Notes: generated by a model not told the origin, from the letters alone. Counted from the stretch's first letter, positions 22,201 through 32,343 are shown. The stretch is 64,000 bases of DNA from Tupaia tana (GCA_026018925.1 JAKSZU010000004.1:18633540-18697539); one strand, 5' to 3'. Made by a program: numbers and translations.

Positions 22201-25200
22201 GCGCTATAACCACTCTGCCACCTGTTGGCCATATGGGAGTCTGTCCAGCGCTATAACCACTCTGCCACCTGTTGACCCCATTCATTTCCTCTCTATCAGG
22301 TCTCTTGCTTGCATCATTTTCTTCTGTGCTTGATTTAATCTTATGTTGTTTTAGTTATCATGGCCCTTCTAGTGGGACAAGATGTGGAAGTGTGGAAAAC
22401 AATGATATTGATGATCCAGACCTTATATAGACCTAGACTAATGTGCATGTTTGTGTCTTCATTTTTAACAAAACAATTTAAAAAGAAAAAAAAATTAGAA
22501 ATTTTAAAAATATAATAAAGCTTACAGGATAAGAACGTAAAGAAGGAAAGAATTTTTAAAAAATAATTATTTAATTTTATTTATTCATTAATTTATTTTT
22601 TTAATTTGACCAGAGAGAGACAGAGAGAGAAAGGGAAAGAGAGAGAAAGAAAGAGAAAGCAAGCAACCAGGTCCAGGACTCAAACCATGGTCAGCCATAT
22701 GGGAGTATCACCATGCCATCCGCTGGTCCCAGAAAGAAAGGATTTTGAAACAGCTTCACAGCGTTTGTTTTTTAAGCTAAGTGTATTACAAAAAGAGTCA
22801 AAAAGCTTTTTAAAAGTTTGGGACCAGCAGATGGTATAATGGTTATGTCACTGGACTCCCACATAGTAAACCATGGTTCAAGTTCTGGACCAGGTGGCTA
22901 AAACTCGTGCTGGCTGTGTGTGTGCATGTGTCCAAAATCCCGAGAGGAGGATAGAGGAGAAAGGATTGTGATGTGGCCATTTCTCCTACGGGGTGATTTC
23001 TCGCTTTCTGTCTCTGTCTTTCTATGTCTCTCTGGCGAGTGTACACGCCCTATAGCAAAAATCTCCCTTAAAAAAAAAGAAAAAGCTTAAGGCTGGCTGT
23101 GCACCTGTAATCCTTGCTGACTAGGAAGCTGGAGCAGGATGGTGGCAATATGTCCAGGCCCCAGCAAAAATCTCTCATTACAAAAAACTTAAAATGTTGA
23201 TAAAATAAAGCAGTTAAAGTAAGCTAAGGTTAATTTATTATTGAATGAAGAAAACTTTTTTATAAATGTAGTTAAGTATACAGTTTTATAAAATCTACCA
23301 TCATATACAGTCATATTGTAGACCTTCACAGGCACTCATCACTCCCTCACCGACCCACTCAGAGCAGCCTCTGGTCCTGCCAGCTCCATTCATGCTAAGT
23401 ACCTATAATGGTGTACTATTTCTCATCTTTTATAATGTGTTTTTACTGTACCTCTTTTTTACATGTTTAGATGCATAAATGCTTACCATTGTCTTACAGT
23501 TGCCAACCATGTTCAGTACAGTGACGTACCATAATGTGTGTAGCCGAGGAGCAATAGAGTATACCATATAGCTTAGGTATGTAGTAGATGATACTGTCTA
23601 GGTTTGTGTAAATACACTCAGTGATGTTCACTCAATGAAATCATGTAACAACGCATTTCTCAGAATATGTCCCCCTTCTTAAGTGACATACGACTGTATT
23701 CTTGCTGCATGGTTTTAATCATGCCCAAAGTTCTTACTGTATCGATGATGAAGAAATTTGTAGCCCTAGCACAGGTCCTTGTTCTGAATTCCAGACCTGT
23801 ATTTCTAACTATCTGTGGGCATCTATCTGTCTCACAAGCATCTCAAAATCAACCTGTCAAGGGGCCAGCAGGTGATGTGGTGGTTAAAGTGTTGGACTCC
23901 TACACTTTCTGCTCAAGGCAGAAATCTGGGAGCCAACCTCTATTGTCTGCTACTTCTTCACTTTCCCAACTTGAGCCATGGTCGGACTCGAGTCCCAGAT
24001 CTGGTGGCTTGCTTTCTCACTTTCCCTCTCTCTGTCTCTCTCTGGTGAGTGCACGTGCTCTGTAGCAAAATTTAAAAATAATAGTAAATAAAATTAAATA
24101 AATAATTCTTTTAAAAAAATCGACATGTCAAAAGCTGAATGTATAATCTAAAAGGTGATCTTCCTTTATTTCCTGTCTTGGTTAATGGTTCTACTGCTAC
24201 ACAGCTGCTCAAGGCAGAAATCTGGGAGCTAACCTTTACTGTCTGCTACTTCTTCACTTTCCCAGATCTATTCAGCGAGCAGGTCTTTCCAATTATCTTT
24301 CCTGTAATCCTCTTCTGTTTCTTTTCTCTGTTACCACTATCACCTTAGTTCAGATCCTCTTTTTGTCTTACCCAGACTATCACTAGAGCCTTCTAATTAA
24401 TCTCTTTGCCTTTAATCTGTCCTTGTCACCTTCTAATTCATCCTTCTTGGTGGGCATTTGAGTGATTTTTTTCCCTAAAATGCAATATAAGCATGTTTTT
24501 CTGCTTAAAAATCTTAAATGGTCTTGTACTGCTTTCAGAATAAAACCCATAACCTTAGTGTGGCATTACAATTTTCATCAATCCTCCCTGCTTACTTTCT
24601 AGTCATAGCTCCTGCCACTCTCTACATGTACTTGAGATTCAGTTGTACCAGTTTATTTCAAATTCATCATACATAGCTGTTATGCTTTCTCATTTCTGAA
24701 CCTTTATACATCCAGTTTCCACTCTTTGGAGGGCATTGATCTCTGTCTGCCTATTTTATTATTCAGTATTCAGCTCTACTTCCACCTCTTTGGTGTAGTT
24801 TTCTCTCGCAGTTTCCCAGGCAGTTTGTGCTTACGTCTTTGCTTTACCATAGTGTCTTTTGCACATCTACTCTAGAACTCAGCACATCTTCATATATGTA
24901 TCTGTCATGTTCACTGACGGTGGGCCTCAAATAAATATATGATGAGTGAGTATAATACTGATGTGCCGAGCCAGCCCTGTGGCCTATTGGTTAAGGTAGC
25001 CAGATCCCACATGGCTGACCACTTGCTTGATCTAGTGGCTGGAGAACTATGCCAGGCATGTGTGTGTGCATGCCCCAAATCCCAACAAAATGGAAAAATA
25101 GGGGAGAAGGGATTGCTGCTTGACCGTGACCTATGGAGTGTGCTTCCTCCCTCTCCATCTCTCTCTCTTTCTCTCTGGTGAATGCATGTGCCCTTTGGGA

Positions 25201-25640
25201 AATTAAAATACACACACACATACACACACACGTACATAGAGTTGTACCTTCCACTACATAATTGGGGTAGAAATGTTGTAACAGAGGCCTAAGAGCATCC
25301 TGTCCTGTTCTATATATACCAGAAAAGAAGCTAGGTGCTAGTATAAAACCCACCCTCAGGTAAAGTTCTTTCTCTGGAGAAAGACAGCCATTGTTCTCCT
25401 TAAGGAACCCAGAAAGCCTGAGTACAGAGGGTACCACATTGTCAGTGTGTTATCAAGGTGCTGGATGCAGGACTCCAACTAGACTGTCATCTGTGTGGAA
25501 TCCAGTGCCTTAACCACCATGCCATTGGCTGGCCCTCTTTTGCCACCTTTCTGATTTTATTTTTTTTCTTTTTGCTACCTATGTTTTGGGGCAGCCAGTA
25601 GCATTAAGGTTTAATCAGCTTTACTTAAAAAAAAAATATG

Positions 25641-25672
<32 letters not shown>

Positions 25673-28600
25673 TATATATATATATACACACGCACACACA
25701 CACACACGCACACACAACATATATATATATAATATATATATCTTTAGTTCTACACTAATAGTTAATGCTAACAATCTTTTTATATTTGTCCAAAGCTTTT
25801 TGTTCTTAGACTTGAATTGTAGCAAAGTTGAGCTCCTATAGACATAGCATACTTGACCATAGCAAAATGACTTGGGAAGGACAAAGGAAAGGCAAAACAA
25901 GGTCTCCAGTAGCTGGAGTGAAGATAATGGCTAATGGTTATTTTCCTCTTATTGCTGCTCTTATTGTTTATTTGTAACTTTGTGAGTGTATGTGAGAGTA
26001 ATATGCTTACTACAGAAACTTTGAAAACCACAGGGAAAACTCGTGTATGTTTGTGCATAAAATACACTTAGGCTGCCAGCTCGAGACAACTAGGTTAATA
26101 TATTTCCTTCTAGTGTTTCTATATACTTTTCACTTTTTACTTATTAATTAAGGAATAATAGTAAAAGAAATGCTGGGGGGACCAGCAGTTAGCGTAATGG
26201 TTATGTCGCTGGACTCCCACGTAGTCGACCGCAGTTCACGTCCCGGACCCAGTGGCTTAAAACTCACGCCGGGCGCGTATGCGTGCGTGCCCAAGATCCC
26301 GAGAGGAGAATGGAGGAGAAGGGATTGCGGCGTGGCCATCCCCCCTGGGGGGTGATTTCTCGCTTTCTGTCTCTCTGTTTCTCTCTCTGTCTGGCGAGCG
26401 CATGCGCCCTATAGCAAAAACCTCTCCAAAAAAAAAAAGAAAAGAAATGCTGGGGCCAGTAGGTGGCATGGTGGTTAAGGGCGCTGAACTCCCACATGGC
26501 TGACCATGGTTCAAGTCCTGGACCTGGCAGCTTGCTTTCTCACTTTCTCTCTCTCTCTCTCTCTCTCACTCTGTCCCTCTCTGTCAAATAAAAATAAATG
26601 GATAAATAAAGTTAAATAAAATTAATTTTTAAAGAATTATTTATTTAAGTTTATTCATTTATTTTTATTTGACCAGAGAGAGACAGACACACAGAGAGAA
26701 GGAAAGTGAGAAATCAAGCCACCAGGTCTGGGACTTGAACCCTCGTCAGCCATGCGGGAGTATCCAGTGCCTTAACCACCACGCTATCTGCTGGCCCAAT
26801 AAAAACAATTATTAAAATAAATAAATAAATAAATACCAATGTATCCACTGCCCTGCTTAAGAAATTGCGTTTTGTTAATATAGTATTGAACCTAAACTTT
26901 GTTTCTTTTAGGAAATGGATCAGACAATGGCTGCCAATGCTCAGAAGAATAAATTCTTGATTGATGGATTTCCAAGAAATCAGGACAACCTTCAAGGTTG
27001 GAACAAGACCATGGATGGGAAAGCAGATGTATCTTTCGTTCTGTTTTTTGACTGCGATAATGAGGTAATGAAAATTGTTATCTGCCCACATGGGCTTTAA
27101 GCAACTAATGGTCAATTTTTTGGGGGAAAAGGGGTTTTTTTGTTTGTTTTTACTTCTACTTATGTTTTATATTGGTGGCAGTATTTTTTTGAATTGGCAT
27201 ATTGGGTAGACAGAACAGCACTGTTTTGCTATTGGAATATTAACTATTTGGCATCAGGAAACTTGTGGACCTTTTTTATTTTCAAAATAATAAGAATTTG
27301 GTTTTTTGATTTTTTTTTTTTTTTTTTTTTTTTTAAGTAAAAATTGACATGTAGGGGCCAGCTGGTGGTGTGGTGGTTAAGGCAGCTGATCCCATATGAC
27401 CAAACCCAAGGTTCTAGTCCCAGACTTGGCAGCTTGAAAAACACAGTGGGCACATGTGTGTCTATGTCCAAAGTCCTTAGAGGAGAATGGAGGAAAAGGG
27501 ATTGTGGCATGGCCACCCTCCCTGGGGAGTGATTTCTTACTTTCTCTATGTCTCTCTCTGCCCTATAGCAAAACTAAATAATAATACTAAAATTTTTTTA
27601 AAAAGAAAAAAAGAATTGACATGTACCATAATGTTAGATAATAAAACTGAACTACTTCTTTTTTAGGTATGTTCTATTATTGATTGTTTGCTGGAAAAGA
27701 TACCCATGTAGGGTATTGTTTACTGGAAAATAAACACATTTCTGGGAAATTGGGAAGCCTTTCTATTTTAACGAACATATAAGATAGTCTAATTTGTTTT
27801 ATAAAAGTAAAATGATCTTGGAAAAAATAGGAAAACATTCTTTATGATACTTTTTTTTCTCTTTTTTTTTTTTAGGTTTTTGCCATAGACCACTCACACT
27901 TGCCAGAGAGATAGAGACAGAGGGAAAGTGAAAGATCAACTCCCCCCCACCCCCAGGAAGGATTGCTATGCCACAATCCCTTCTCCTCCATTTCATCTCT
28001 AGAAACTTTGGGTGCACACACACATTTGCCCGGCATGATTTTCAAGCTGCTAGTTCCAGGACTCAAACCCCACTGTCAGCCATATTGGAGTCCAGTGCCT
28101 TAACCACCACTCCACCTGCTGGCCCTCATTATTGTTTTATTTTGTCTTTTATGACAGGTCTTACTTTGTCATAATCATCCTTCCTCAGCTCCCCAAGTCA
28201 CTGGGCTTACAAGGGCCCAGCTTCTTTCTGGTACTTTTTATTTTTTTAAAGAGATTTTTGCTATAGAGTACATGCACTTGCCAGAGAGAAAGCAAAAAGT
28301 CAACCCCCATGGGGGATGGGCACACCCCACATTCCCTTCTCCTTCATTCTCCTCTTGCGACCTTGGGCACACATGCACACAGGCCCAGCATGAGTTTTAA
28401 GCTACCTGGTCCAAGACTAAAACCACTGTCAACTACGTAAGAGTCCAGCAATGTAACCATTTGCCATCAGCTGGTCCCTCTTTCTGGTACTTCTAATAAT
28501 GTACCTAGATGTATCTTTGAATAACTAAATTAATTTCTCAGAATCATTAAATCAAAAGGCCTGACTCTTACAGCTGCTGTGATATAAATTTCATTAAATT

Positions 28601-30829
28601 AATACCAACACCTGAGAATAAGAATCTGCAGCAGTGCCTTGAAGGAAGCTGGCTAGTCTTAGGTTGAATTGCAGATGTGCCTGTGATGGAGAGACTTGTG
28701 GCAGCCTTGAGTTGTTTTAAAATGGAACCCACTTCTTCCAACCCCCAAAAATATGTTTTTACTTATTCTTCAAAGTTAACTTTTGAATGTTACCACAGCT
28801 TTATAACTAAGGAATGTTTATTCGCAATTATCAAGGGATTTTTTTATTCAAGTGCAATATGTTGACTCTTAAATATTTGGATATTTATGGCGTTATCAAA
28901 AAGTAAGCAATAATGCAACAAGTTTGAAGCATGGAATTCATACCTAATAAGTTAATAATATATCGGAGATGGAACCGTACACGTGCAGATCTTCTTATTG
29001 CAGTTTGAAAAAAAAAATACACAGGAAAAACTGAGTCATCATTGAATTCTTATGCTCTGTACTTACTTAACCTAGTTTATATAAATTGAACCACATGTTT
29101 AAAAGGACTTTGCATGTTGATTAATGAATTGGACACAGTGGGTTTAATATAGGGTTTTTAAAAATCTTTTCAAATATTTTTAAGTTAAAAGAATGACAAA
29201 TTTATATCTTTCTGTTTTTTTTTTTTTTTTTTTTTTTAATACTTTGTTTCTCTTTTTAGATCTGTATTGAACGATGCCTTGAGAGAGGAAAGAGTAGTGG
29301 TAGGAGTGATGACAACAGAGAGAGCTTGGAAAAGAGGTACTTTACAGTTTTTACATCTAACCTCCTCAATCCTGGTGTGGAACTTGACTGACAGATCACA
29401 GATCTACCCCATTTGGGTCCAGAAAAAAAGTGTCATCTTTAAATATGTAAATAGCAGGACCAGCAGTTGGCCTAATGGCTATGTTGCTGGACTCCCGTGT
29501 AGTCAACTGTGGTTCAAGTCTGGGACCCGGTGGCTTAAACTCTCACTGAGTACGTGTGCATGCATGCCCAAGATCTCGAGAGGAGAATGGAGGAGAAGGG
29601 ATTGCGGTGTGGCCATCCCCCCTGGGGGGGTGATTTCTCGCTTTCTGTCTCTCTGTCTCTCTCTGGTGAGCACATGTGCCCTATAGCAAAAACTTCTCCA
29701 AAAAAAAAAATTAAATATGTAAATGGCATGCACATTGATTAAATGTAAATAAGAAATCAAACAATGAAAGCAGAATTTCAAAAAAAATATATAAATGGCT
29801 TGTATTAGGAGATGGTAAGTGAGTCAGCTAGGTTAGACCCACTGCTGTCCTCTGAGCTGTCCTGTAACATGGAGGGGAAAGATTGGATGCTTAGAGCCTT
29901 GCAATATTTGTCTCTTTTGCAGAATTCAGACCTATCTTCAGTCAACAAAGCCAATTATTGACTTATATGAAGAAATGGGGAAAGTCAAGAAAATAGATGC
30001 TTCTAAGTCTGTTGATGAAGTGAGTGTCCCTGGCCTGCCTTAAAAAAATAAAATCAAATTAAAGTAAAAATGTGATTATCTATTTTGGGGTGAACAGAAG
30101 AAAAACAAATACTGTGATAGGTTAGTTTGTTTTTAAGACACTGGTTGGTTAGTTTGTTTTTAAGACTAAATGAAAAATTAGGTTTTTCTTTTTGAAGAGA
30201 GTCTAAAATGAGTTTTACAACTTCAGACCTGTTTTTCATGAGAAATGGATGGCTTATTAATTCTAAACCTCTTTTCCCAAGTACTAGAAAATTGTTATTT
30301 TAAGAACTGTGATTTAGATCACATTCATTTAAAAAAAAATCTGTACCGTGGACGGCAAATCATCTAGCTCAAGATCCCCACACTGCTGCTTTCTTCTCTT
30401 CCATCTCAGATCAGATAGTTCCAGAGGTCCACTACTTATCACCTGTTTCTTCATACATTTCTAAATTGTGTTTTATAAGCCCTCAGTGTCCAGCACATAG
30501 TTCTAGTGTCTCTTAATTTACCTAATCTCTCTTCTCTAAATTATTTTCTTCTTATATTCACAAGATAAAAAGGAAAGGACCAGAGGAAAAGAAAAATTGA
30601 ATTTAACATTTCTAAAATTTTATGTGCTACTTATATTACTGTCTAAGTTAGGTGAAAATAAGAAATAAAAATGTGATATTTTAATGAACCATTTTAAAAA
30701 GTAATATGAAATTGACTTTTTAAGAAGAACTTAGCTATATTGTGTTTTAACAATACCTACCTTTAAAATGATCTTTTTCCTTCACAGGTTTTCAATGAAG
30801 TTGTGAAGATTTTTGACAAGGAAGGCTAA
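19054..30829 (+). CDS. CMPK1: UMP-CMP kinase (CMPK1), exons 2-6, 5'-partial
   Basis: Cytosolic/nuclear nucleoside monophosphate kinase that phosphorylates UMP, CMP and dCMP with ATP, feeding pyrimidine nucleotide synthesis and activation of nucleoside analogues. Five exons with AG/GT borders join in frame to 171 codons ending in TAA. With the 25 residues of the missing first exon this gives the usual 196-residue short form. Visible family landmarks are the NMP-binding region (SAGELLRDE in exon 2), the GFPR motif (exon 3) and the arginine-rich LID (exon 4). The P-loop is not in the window, so exon 1 lies upstream. All exons are open and splice sites canonical, so this is the functional gene, not a retrocopy. 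From memory, differences from the human protein are DCDNE for DCNNE and NEVVKIF for DEVVQIF near the C terminus. Identification is very secure. Confidence 0.97.
19201..19709. other. 5' part of CMPK1 intron 2
   Basis: Pyrimidine-rich after 19440 (ctcccc, tctcttcc). No repeat family recognised. Confidence 0.5.
19711..20150 (+). mobile_element. SINE class S hosting a nested SINE
   Basis: Body 19711-19864, tail resumes at about 20130. TSD aaaatatgtccca / aaaatatatccca. Confidence 0.9.
19865..20129 (-). mobile_element. SINE class L, young, nested
   Basis: Antisense, CpG-rich. TSD aaattaagtaaaa at about 19852-19864 and 20130-20142, inside the class S tail. Confidence 0.93.
20156..20837. other. 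Unique intron 2 sequence
   Basis: No feature recognised before the Tigger remnant. Confidence 0.5.
20921..21189 (+). mobile_element. Unclassified SINE-like insert in Tigger1
   Basis: Interrupts Tigger text between attataaca and gttgaaaaactcctattgcc. Head-like cttggcccaactgctgtggtg, body gccctgcaaggctggaggc, end gacagagaccctgtcgggg plus a CT-rich stretch. Possibly the same family as 3552-3775. Confidence 0.5.
21443..21690 (+). mobile_element. SINE class S, first of inverted pair
   Basis: Sense, head gaggccggcaaatggcgtgg. The long A/T tail runs to the next SINE and resumes after it. Confidence 0.88.
21690..21893 (-). mobile_element. SINE class S, inverted, in tail of the previous one
   Basis: Antisense; tails face each other, making an inverted repeat of about 450 bp. 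Confidence 0.9.
21985..22278 (-). mobile_element. SINE class O with 47-bp tandem duplication
   Basis: Antisense; the head portion gccatatgggagtctgtcca... occurs twice (period 47). Confidence 0.9.
22179..22272. repeat. 47-bp tandem duplication
   Basis: Two essentially identical units starting tggccatatgggagtctg, separated by exactly 47 bp. Confidence 0.95.
22553..22729 (-). mobile_element. SINE class S
   Basis: Antisense: ttaatttgaccagagagag to atccgctggtccc; in Tigger1. Confidence 0.9.
22820..23072 (+). mobile_element. SINE class L
   Basis: Sense; ends ccctatagcaaaaatctccc; in Tigger1. Confidence 0.92.
23088..23165 (+). mobile_element. 7SL-like SINE fragment
   Basis: ggctggctgtgcacctgtaatccttgctgactaggaagctgg aligns by eye with the Alu-domain phrase for 'cctgtaatcccagctactcgggaggctg'. 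It is followed by agcaaaaatctctc, the end of a class L SINE, so it may be chimeric or two abutting fragments. Confidence 0.45.
23862..24116 (+). mobile_element. SINE class S/L intermediate with templated insert
   Basis: Sense. The tRNA-like head is split by about 65 bp copied from L2 sequence 240 bp downstream. Retains gtgagtgcacgtgctctg tagcaaaa from class L. Confidence 0.88.
23909..23968. repeat. 60-bp segment duplicated from the adjacent L2
   Basis: Begins ctgctcaaggcagaaatctg; matches 24205-24264 at 57 of 60 bases. Confidence 0.95.
24967..25200 (+). mobile_element. SINE class O
   Basis: Sense, head agccagccctgtggcctatt, body gccccaaatcccaacaaaatgg, end atgtgccctttggg. A clean example of the old class. 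Confidence 0.88.
25204..25232. repeat. (CA)n
   Basis: Short imperfect ca repeat at the tail of the preceding SINE. Confidence 0.75.
25452..25535 (-). mobile_element. SINE head fragment
   Basis: Antisense, ctggatgcaggactccaac to ccattggctggccc; body missing. Confidence 0.75.
25637..25742. repeat. Compound (TA)n/(CA)n microsatellite
   Basis: Alternating at and ca blocks over about 105 bp; likely polymorphic. Confidence 0.95.
25743..26176. other. Unique intron 2 sequence
   Basis: No feature recognised. Confidence 0.5.
26179..26439 (+). mobile_element. SINE class L, young
   Basis: Sense, CpG-rich. Exact 16-bp TSD aaaagaaatgctgggg at 26163-26178 and 26440-26455; the target was the start of the next SINE. 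Confidence 0.95.
26452..26622 (+). mobile_element. SINE class S
   Basis: Sense, directly after the young class L copy. Confidence 0.92.
26623..26797 (-). mobile_element. SINE class S, inverted, in tail of the previous one
   Basis: Antisense, tail to tail with its neighbour; ends about 115 bp before exon 3. Confidence 0.9.
26912..27064 (+). CDS. CMPK1: CMPK1 exon 3
   Basis: 51 codons (153 nt, phase 0), from EMDQTMAANA to FFDCDNE. The acceptor is tttcttttag and the donor is gtaatg. It holds the GFPRNQDN motif, whose arginine contacts substrate phosphate, and the core beta-strand FVLFFDC leading to the LID. One residue differs from human as I recall it (D for the first N in CNNE). Confidence 0.97.
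27354..27613 (+). mobile_element. SINE class O/L
   Basis: Sense; exact TSD aattgacatgta at 27342-27353 and 27614-27625. Confidence 0.93.
27862..28125 (-). mobile_element. SINE class O
   Basis: Antisense: aggtttttgccatagaccac to ccacctgctggccc. Confidence 0.88.
28150..28222 (-). mobile_element. 7SL-like SINE fragment, antisense
   Basis: gacaggtcttactttgtca...cctcagctccccaagtcac tgggcttacaagg resembles antisense monomeric Alu/FLAM. Short and diverged. Confidence 0.45.
28236..28478 (-). mobile_element. SINE class L
   Basis: Antisense; TSD tctttctggtactt on both sides. Confidence 0.9.
28479..29259. other. 3' part of CMPK1 intron 3
   Basis: SINE-free. Ends in a 24-nt T run (29214-29237) and the exon 4 polypyrimidine tract. 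Confidence 0.55.
29260..29336 (+). CDS. CMPK1: CMPK1 exon 4 (LID)
   Basis: 77 nt giving 25 codons plus two bases, ICIERCLERG to RESLEK, with a split arginine completed in exon 5. The acceptor ctctttttag follows a very long T run at about 29214-29237; the donor is gtactt. The segment RCLERGKSSGRSDDNRESL is the arginine-rich LID that closes over the phosphates. The matching frame and flanking exons make the boundaries firm. Confidence 0.96.
29456..29710 (+). mobile_element. SINE class L
   Basis: Sense, 120 bp after the exon 4 donor; TSD around taaatatgtaaat. Confidence 0.93.
29923..30019 (+). CDS. CMPK1: CMPK1 exon 5
   Basis: 97 nt that complete the split arginine and encode IQTYLQSTKP to KSVDE. 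The acceptor is tcttttgcag and the donor gtgagt, a strong consensus. It provides the C-terminal helix after the LID and the KKIDASKSVDEV region typical of the family. Confidence 0.97.
30118..30168. repeat. Short tandem duplication
   Basis: gttagtttgtttttaagac occurs twice, about 27 bp apart, in intron 5. Confidence 0.85.
30169..30787. other. CMPK1 intron 5, unique
   Basis: No repeat recognised. Confidence 0.55.
30788..30829 (+). CDS. CMPK1: CMPK1 exon 6, C terminus and stop
   Basis: 13 codons (VFNEVVKIFDKEG) plus TAA at 30827-30829. The acceptor is ccttcacag. It carries two conservative-to-moderate changes from the human C terminus as remembered (N for D, K for Q) but keeps the terminal IFDKEG. 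The exon continues into the 3' UTR. Confidence 0.96.
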   Translation, partial: VFNEVVKIFDKEG

Positions 30830-31870
30830 CTCAAAACCTAAAAGCATCCTTGAAATCATGCTTGAATATTGCTTTGGTAGCTGCTGTCACAACCCCCTTT
30901 TAAGGCAATTTTAATCTTTCATAATTACATCTCAATGGCTTGGAAGTATATATAGTAAGATAAATTTTTTATGTTTTTTTTTTGGGGCGGTCACAGGAAG
31001 AAACAGTGAATTCAGGTTTAACTTCATCTTAGTTATGGTGCTCACAAAACAAAGAAGGATATCAACTAGTTCTTTGTTTTTACTGAAAAAGAATATCCCT
31101 TTTATAGTTTGTGCCTTCTGTGAGCAAATCTTTTTAGTATGCATGTATATCCCCTTAGTGATTACAATATGTTAGGATTAGGGATCCCCATTTCTTCTTT
31201 TTCTTGCAGATTTAAAATTTCCGACCTTAAGTGAATTTGTGGACCAAATTTCAAAGAACTTTTATGTAGTCAGTTCTTGCACAATGTGTTTGGTAAACAA
31301 ACCCATAAAATGGATTCCTAGCAGTGGTTTAGTATTTGTCAAATAACTGACCATTTACGATAGAAAGGTAAGAAAACTTAGACTTTGTTGTACTACAACA
31401 TGTTCTGAGTTGTATGACAGGGCAGATTCTTTGCTTCCAAGGTTTGAGTTGGAGGCACTGGGGGTTCAGAGCCTGACAGAAATGTCAGCTTTATTCTGAC
31501 ATACTCTGAGGTGAGAGTATGGGGCAAGGATCACATCTAATGGCCTGTGTTCCTTGAGCTCTATTACATAGTTATTCACGATTAAACTGATCTTAACAAA
31601 ATTCCTAATAGTGGAACTTTGAGATGCATGTGTTAGATTTATGCTAAAATGATTTAGTTATCATTTTAGTAACACTTCAAAGGTGTTCTGTTTGTTTTCT
31701 AGACTAATTGTAGGGTTAGGGTAAATTAGAAGATGCAATCTAATGGTTAGATTTCCCATTTGTATTTTGTTTTCTTGAATTCTTTTTTCAGTGATTTGTT
31801 TAATAAGATTTAAAAATCATTGCACTTTGAACAGAAAAATAATAAATGTCTTATAAATGTTGGATTTCCT
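30830..31870 (+). other. CMPK1: CMPK1 3' untranslated region (proximal form)
   Basis: About 1 kb of SINE-free, AT-rich sequence between the stop codon and the first good poly(A) signal. The end is inferred from the signal, not from transcripts. A longer form could run through the SINE-bearing sequence downstream. Confidence 0.65.
31841..31846 (+). promoter_or_regulatory. Poly(A) signal AATAAA
   Basis: Canonical hexamer followed within 30 nt by a GT/T-rich stretch (atgttggatttccttcc), the expected layout for cleavage near 31860-31875. It is the first convincing signal after the CMPK1 stop. A second AATAAA at 34758-34763 could serve a longer transcript. Confidence 0.6.
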
Positions 31871-32073
31871 TCCTGGCTACTTTTATTTATCAAATTCTTT
31901 TTTTTTTTTTTTTTAAATACATCATGTTGAAGTAGTGAAAGGTCTAAAAATTTTAAATGGCTATACTGTCTAAGAGAACATTCATTTATATCCATTCCAT
32001 TCTTTCTTTAAAAATCTCAGAAATTTATTTTTTCATTTCATCATATCACTAATGTTGAGTGTTATCCAAGGTT

Positions 32074-32343
32074 CTTTTTTTTTTAGGTTTTTTATTTTAT
32101 TTTTTGCCATAGGCCATGTGCACTTCCTGGAGGGACAGGAGGAGACAGTGAGAGGGAAAGTGAGAAATCACCCCCCAAGGGGAATAGCCATGCCATAATC
32201 CCTTCTTCTCCTTTCTCCTCTTGAGATTTTGGGCATGCATGCACACACACCTGTTGTGATTTCCAGGCTCCCAGGTCTAGGATTAGAAACATGGTCAGCC
32301 ATATGGGACCAGTGCCTTATCCGTGATACCATCTACTGGTCCC
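32074..32343 (-). mobile_element. SINE class O/L downstream of CMPK1
   Basis: Antisense; TSD tatccaaggtt on both sides. Confidence 0.9.

Larger units (their letters stand above)
20838..23698 (+). mobile_element. Tigger1-type DNA transposon remnant, broken by SINEs
   Basis: Recognised from remembered Tigger1/MER2 consensus text. The segments are 20838-20920, 21190-21442, 22345-22552, 22735-22818 and 23190-23698. The 3' end shows the acgcatttctcagaa and tgacatacgactgta terminal inverted-repeat region. The stretch near 22365-22430 corresponds to the end of the pogo-like transposase frame followed by its 3' UTR. The rest of the transposase is missing, so this is an internally deleted, dead copy. 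At least seven SINEs have inserted into it. Confidence 0.8.
23760..24950 (+). mobile_element. L2 LINE fragment (3' portion)
   Basis: Collinear with L2: ctgaattccagacctgta, then the region around ctgctcaaggcagaaa, then atgcttgaaaac-type text (ctgcttaaaaatcttaaatgg, tcagaataaaaccc), ending in a diverged 3' end with aataaatatatgatgagtgag. It is interrupted by a SINE at 23862-24116 flanked by an imperfect TSD (aaaatcaacctgtcaa / aaaatcgacatgtcaa). Confidence 0.8.
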
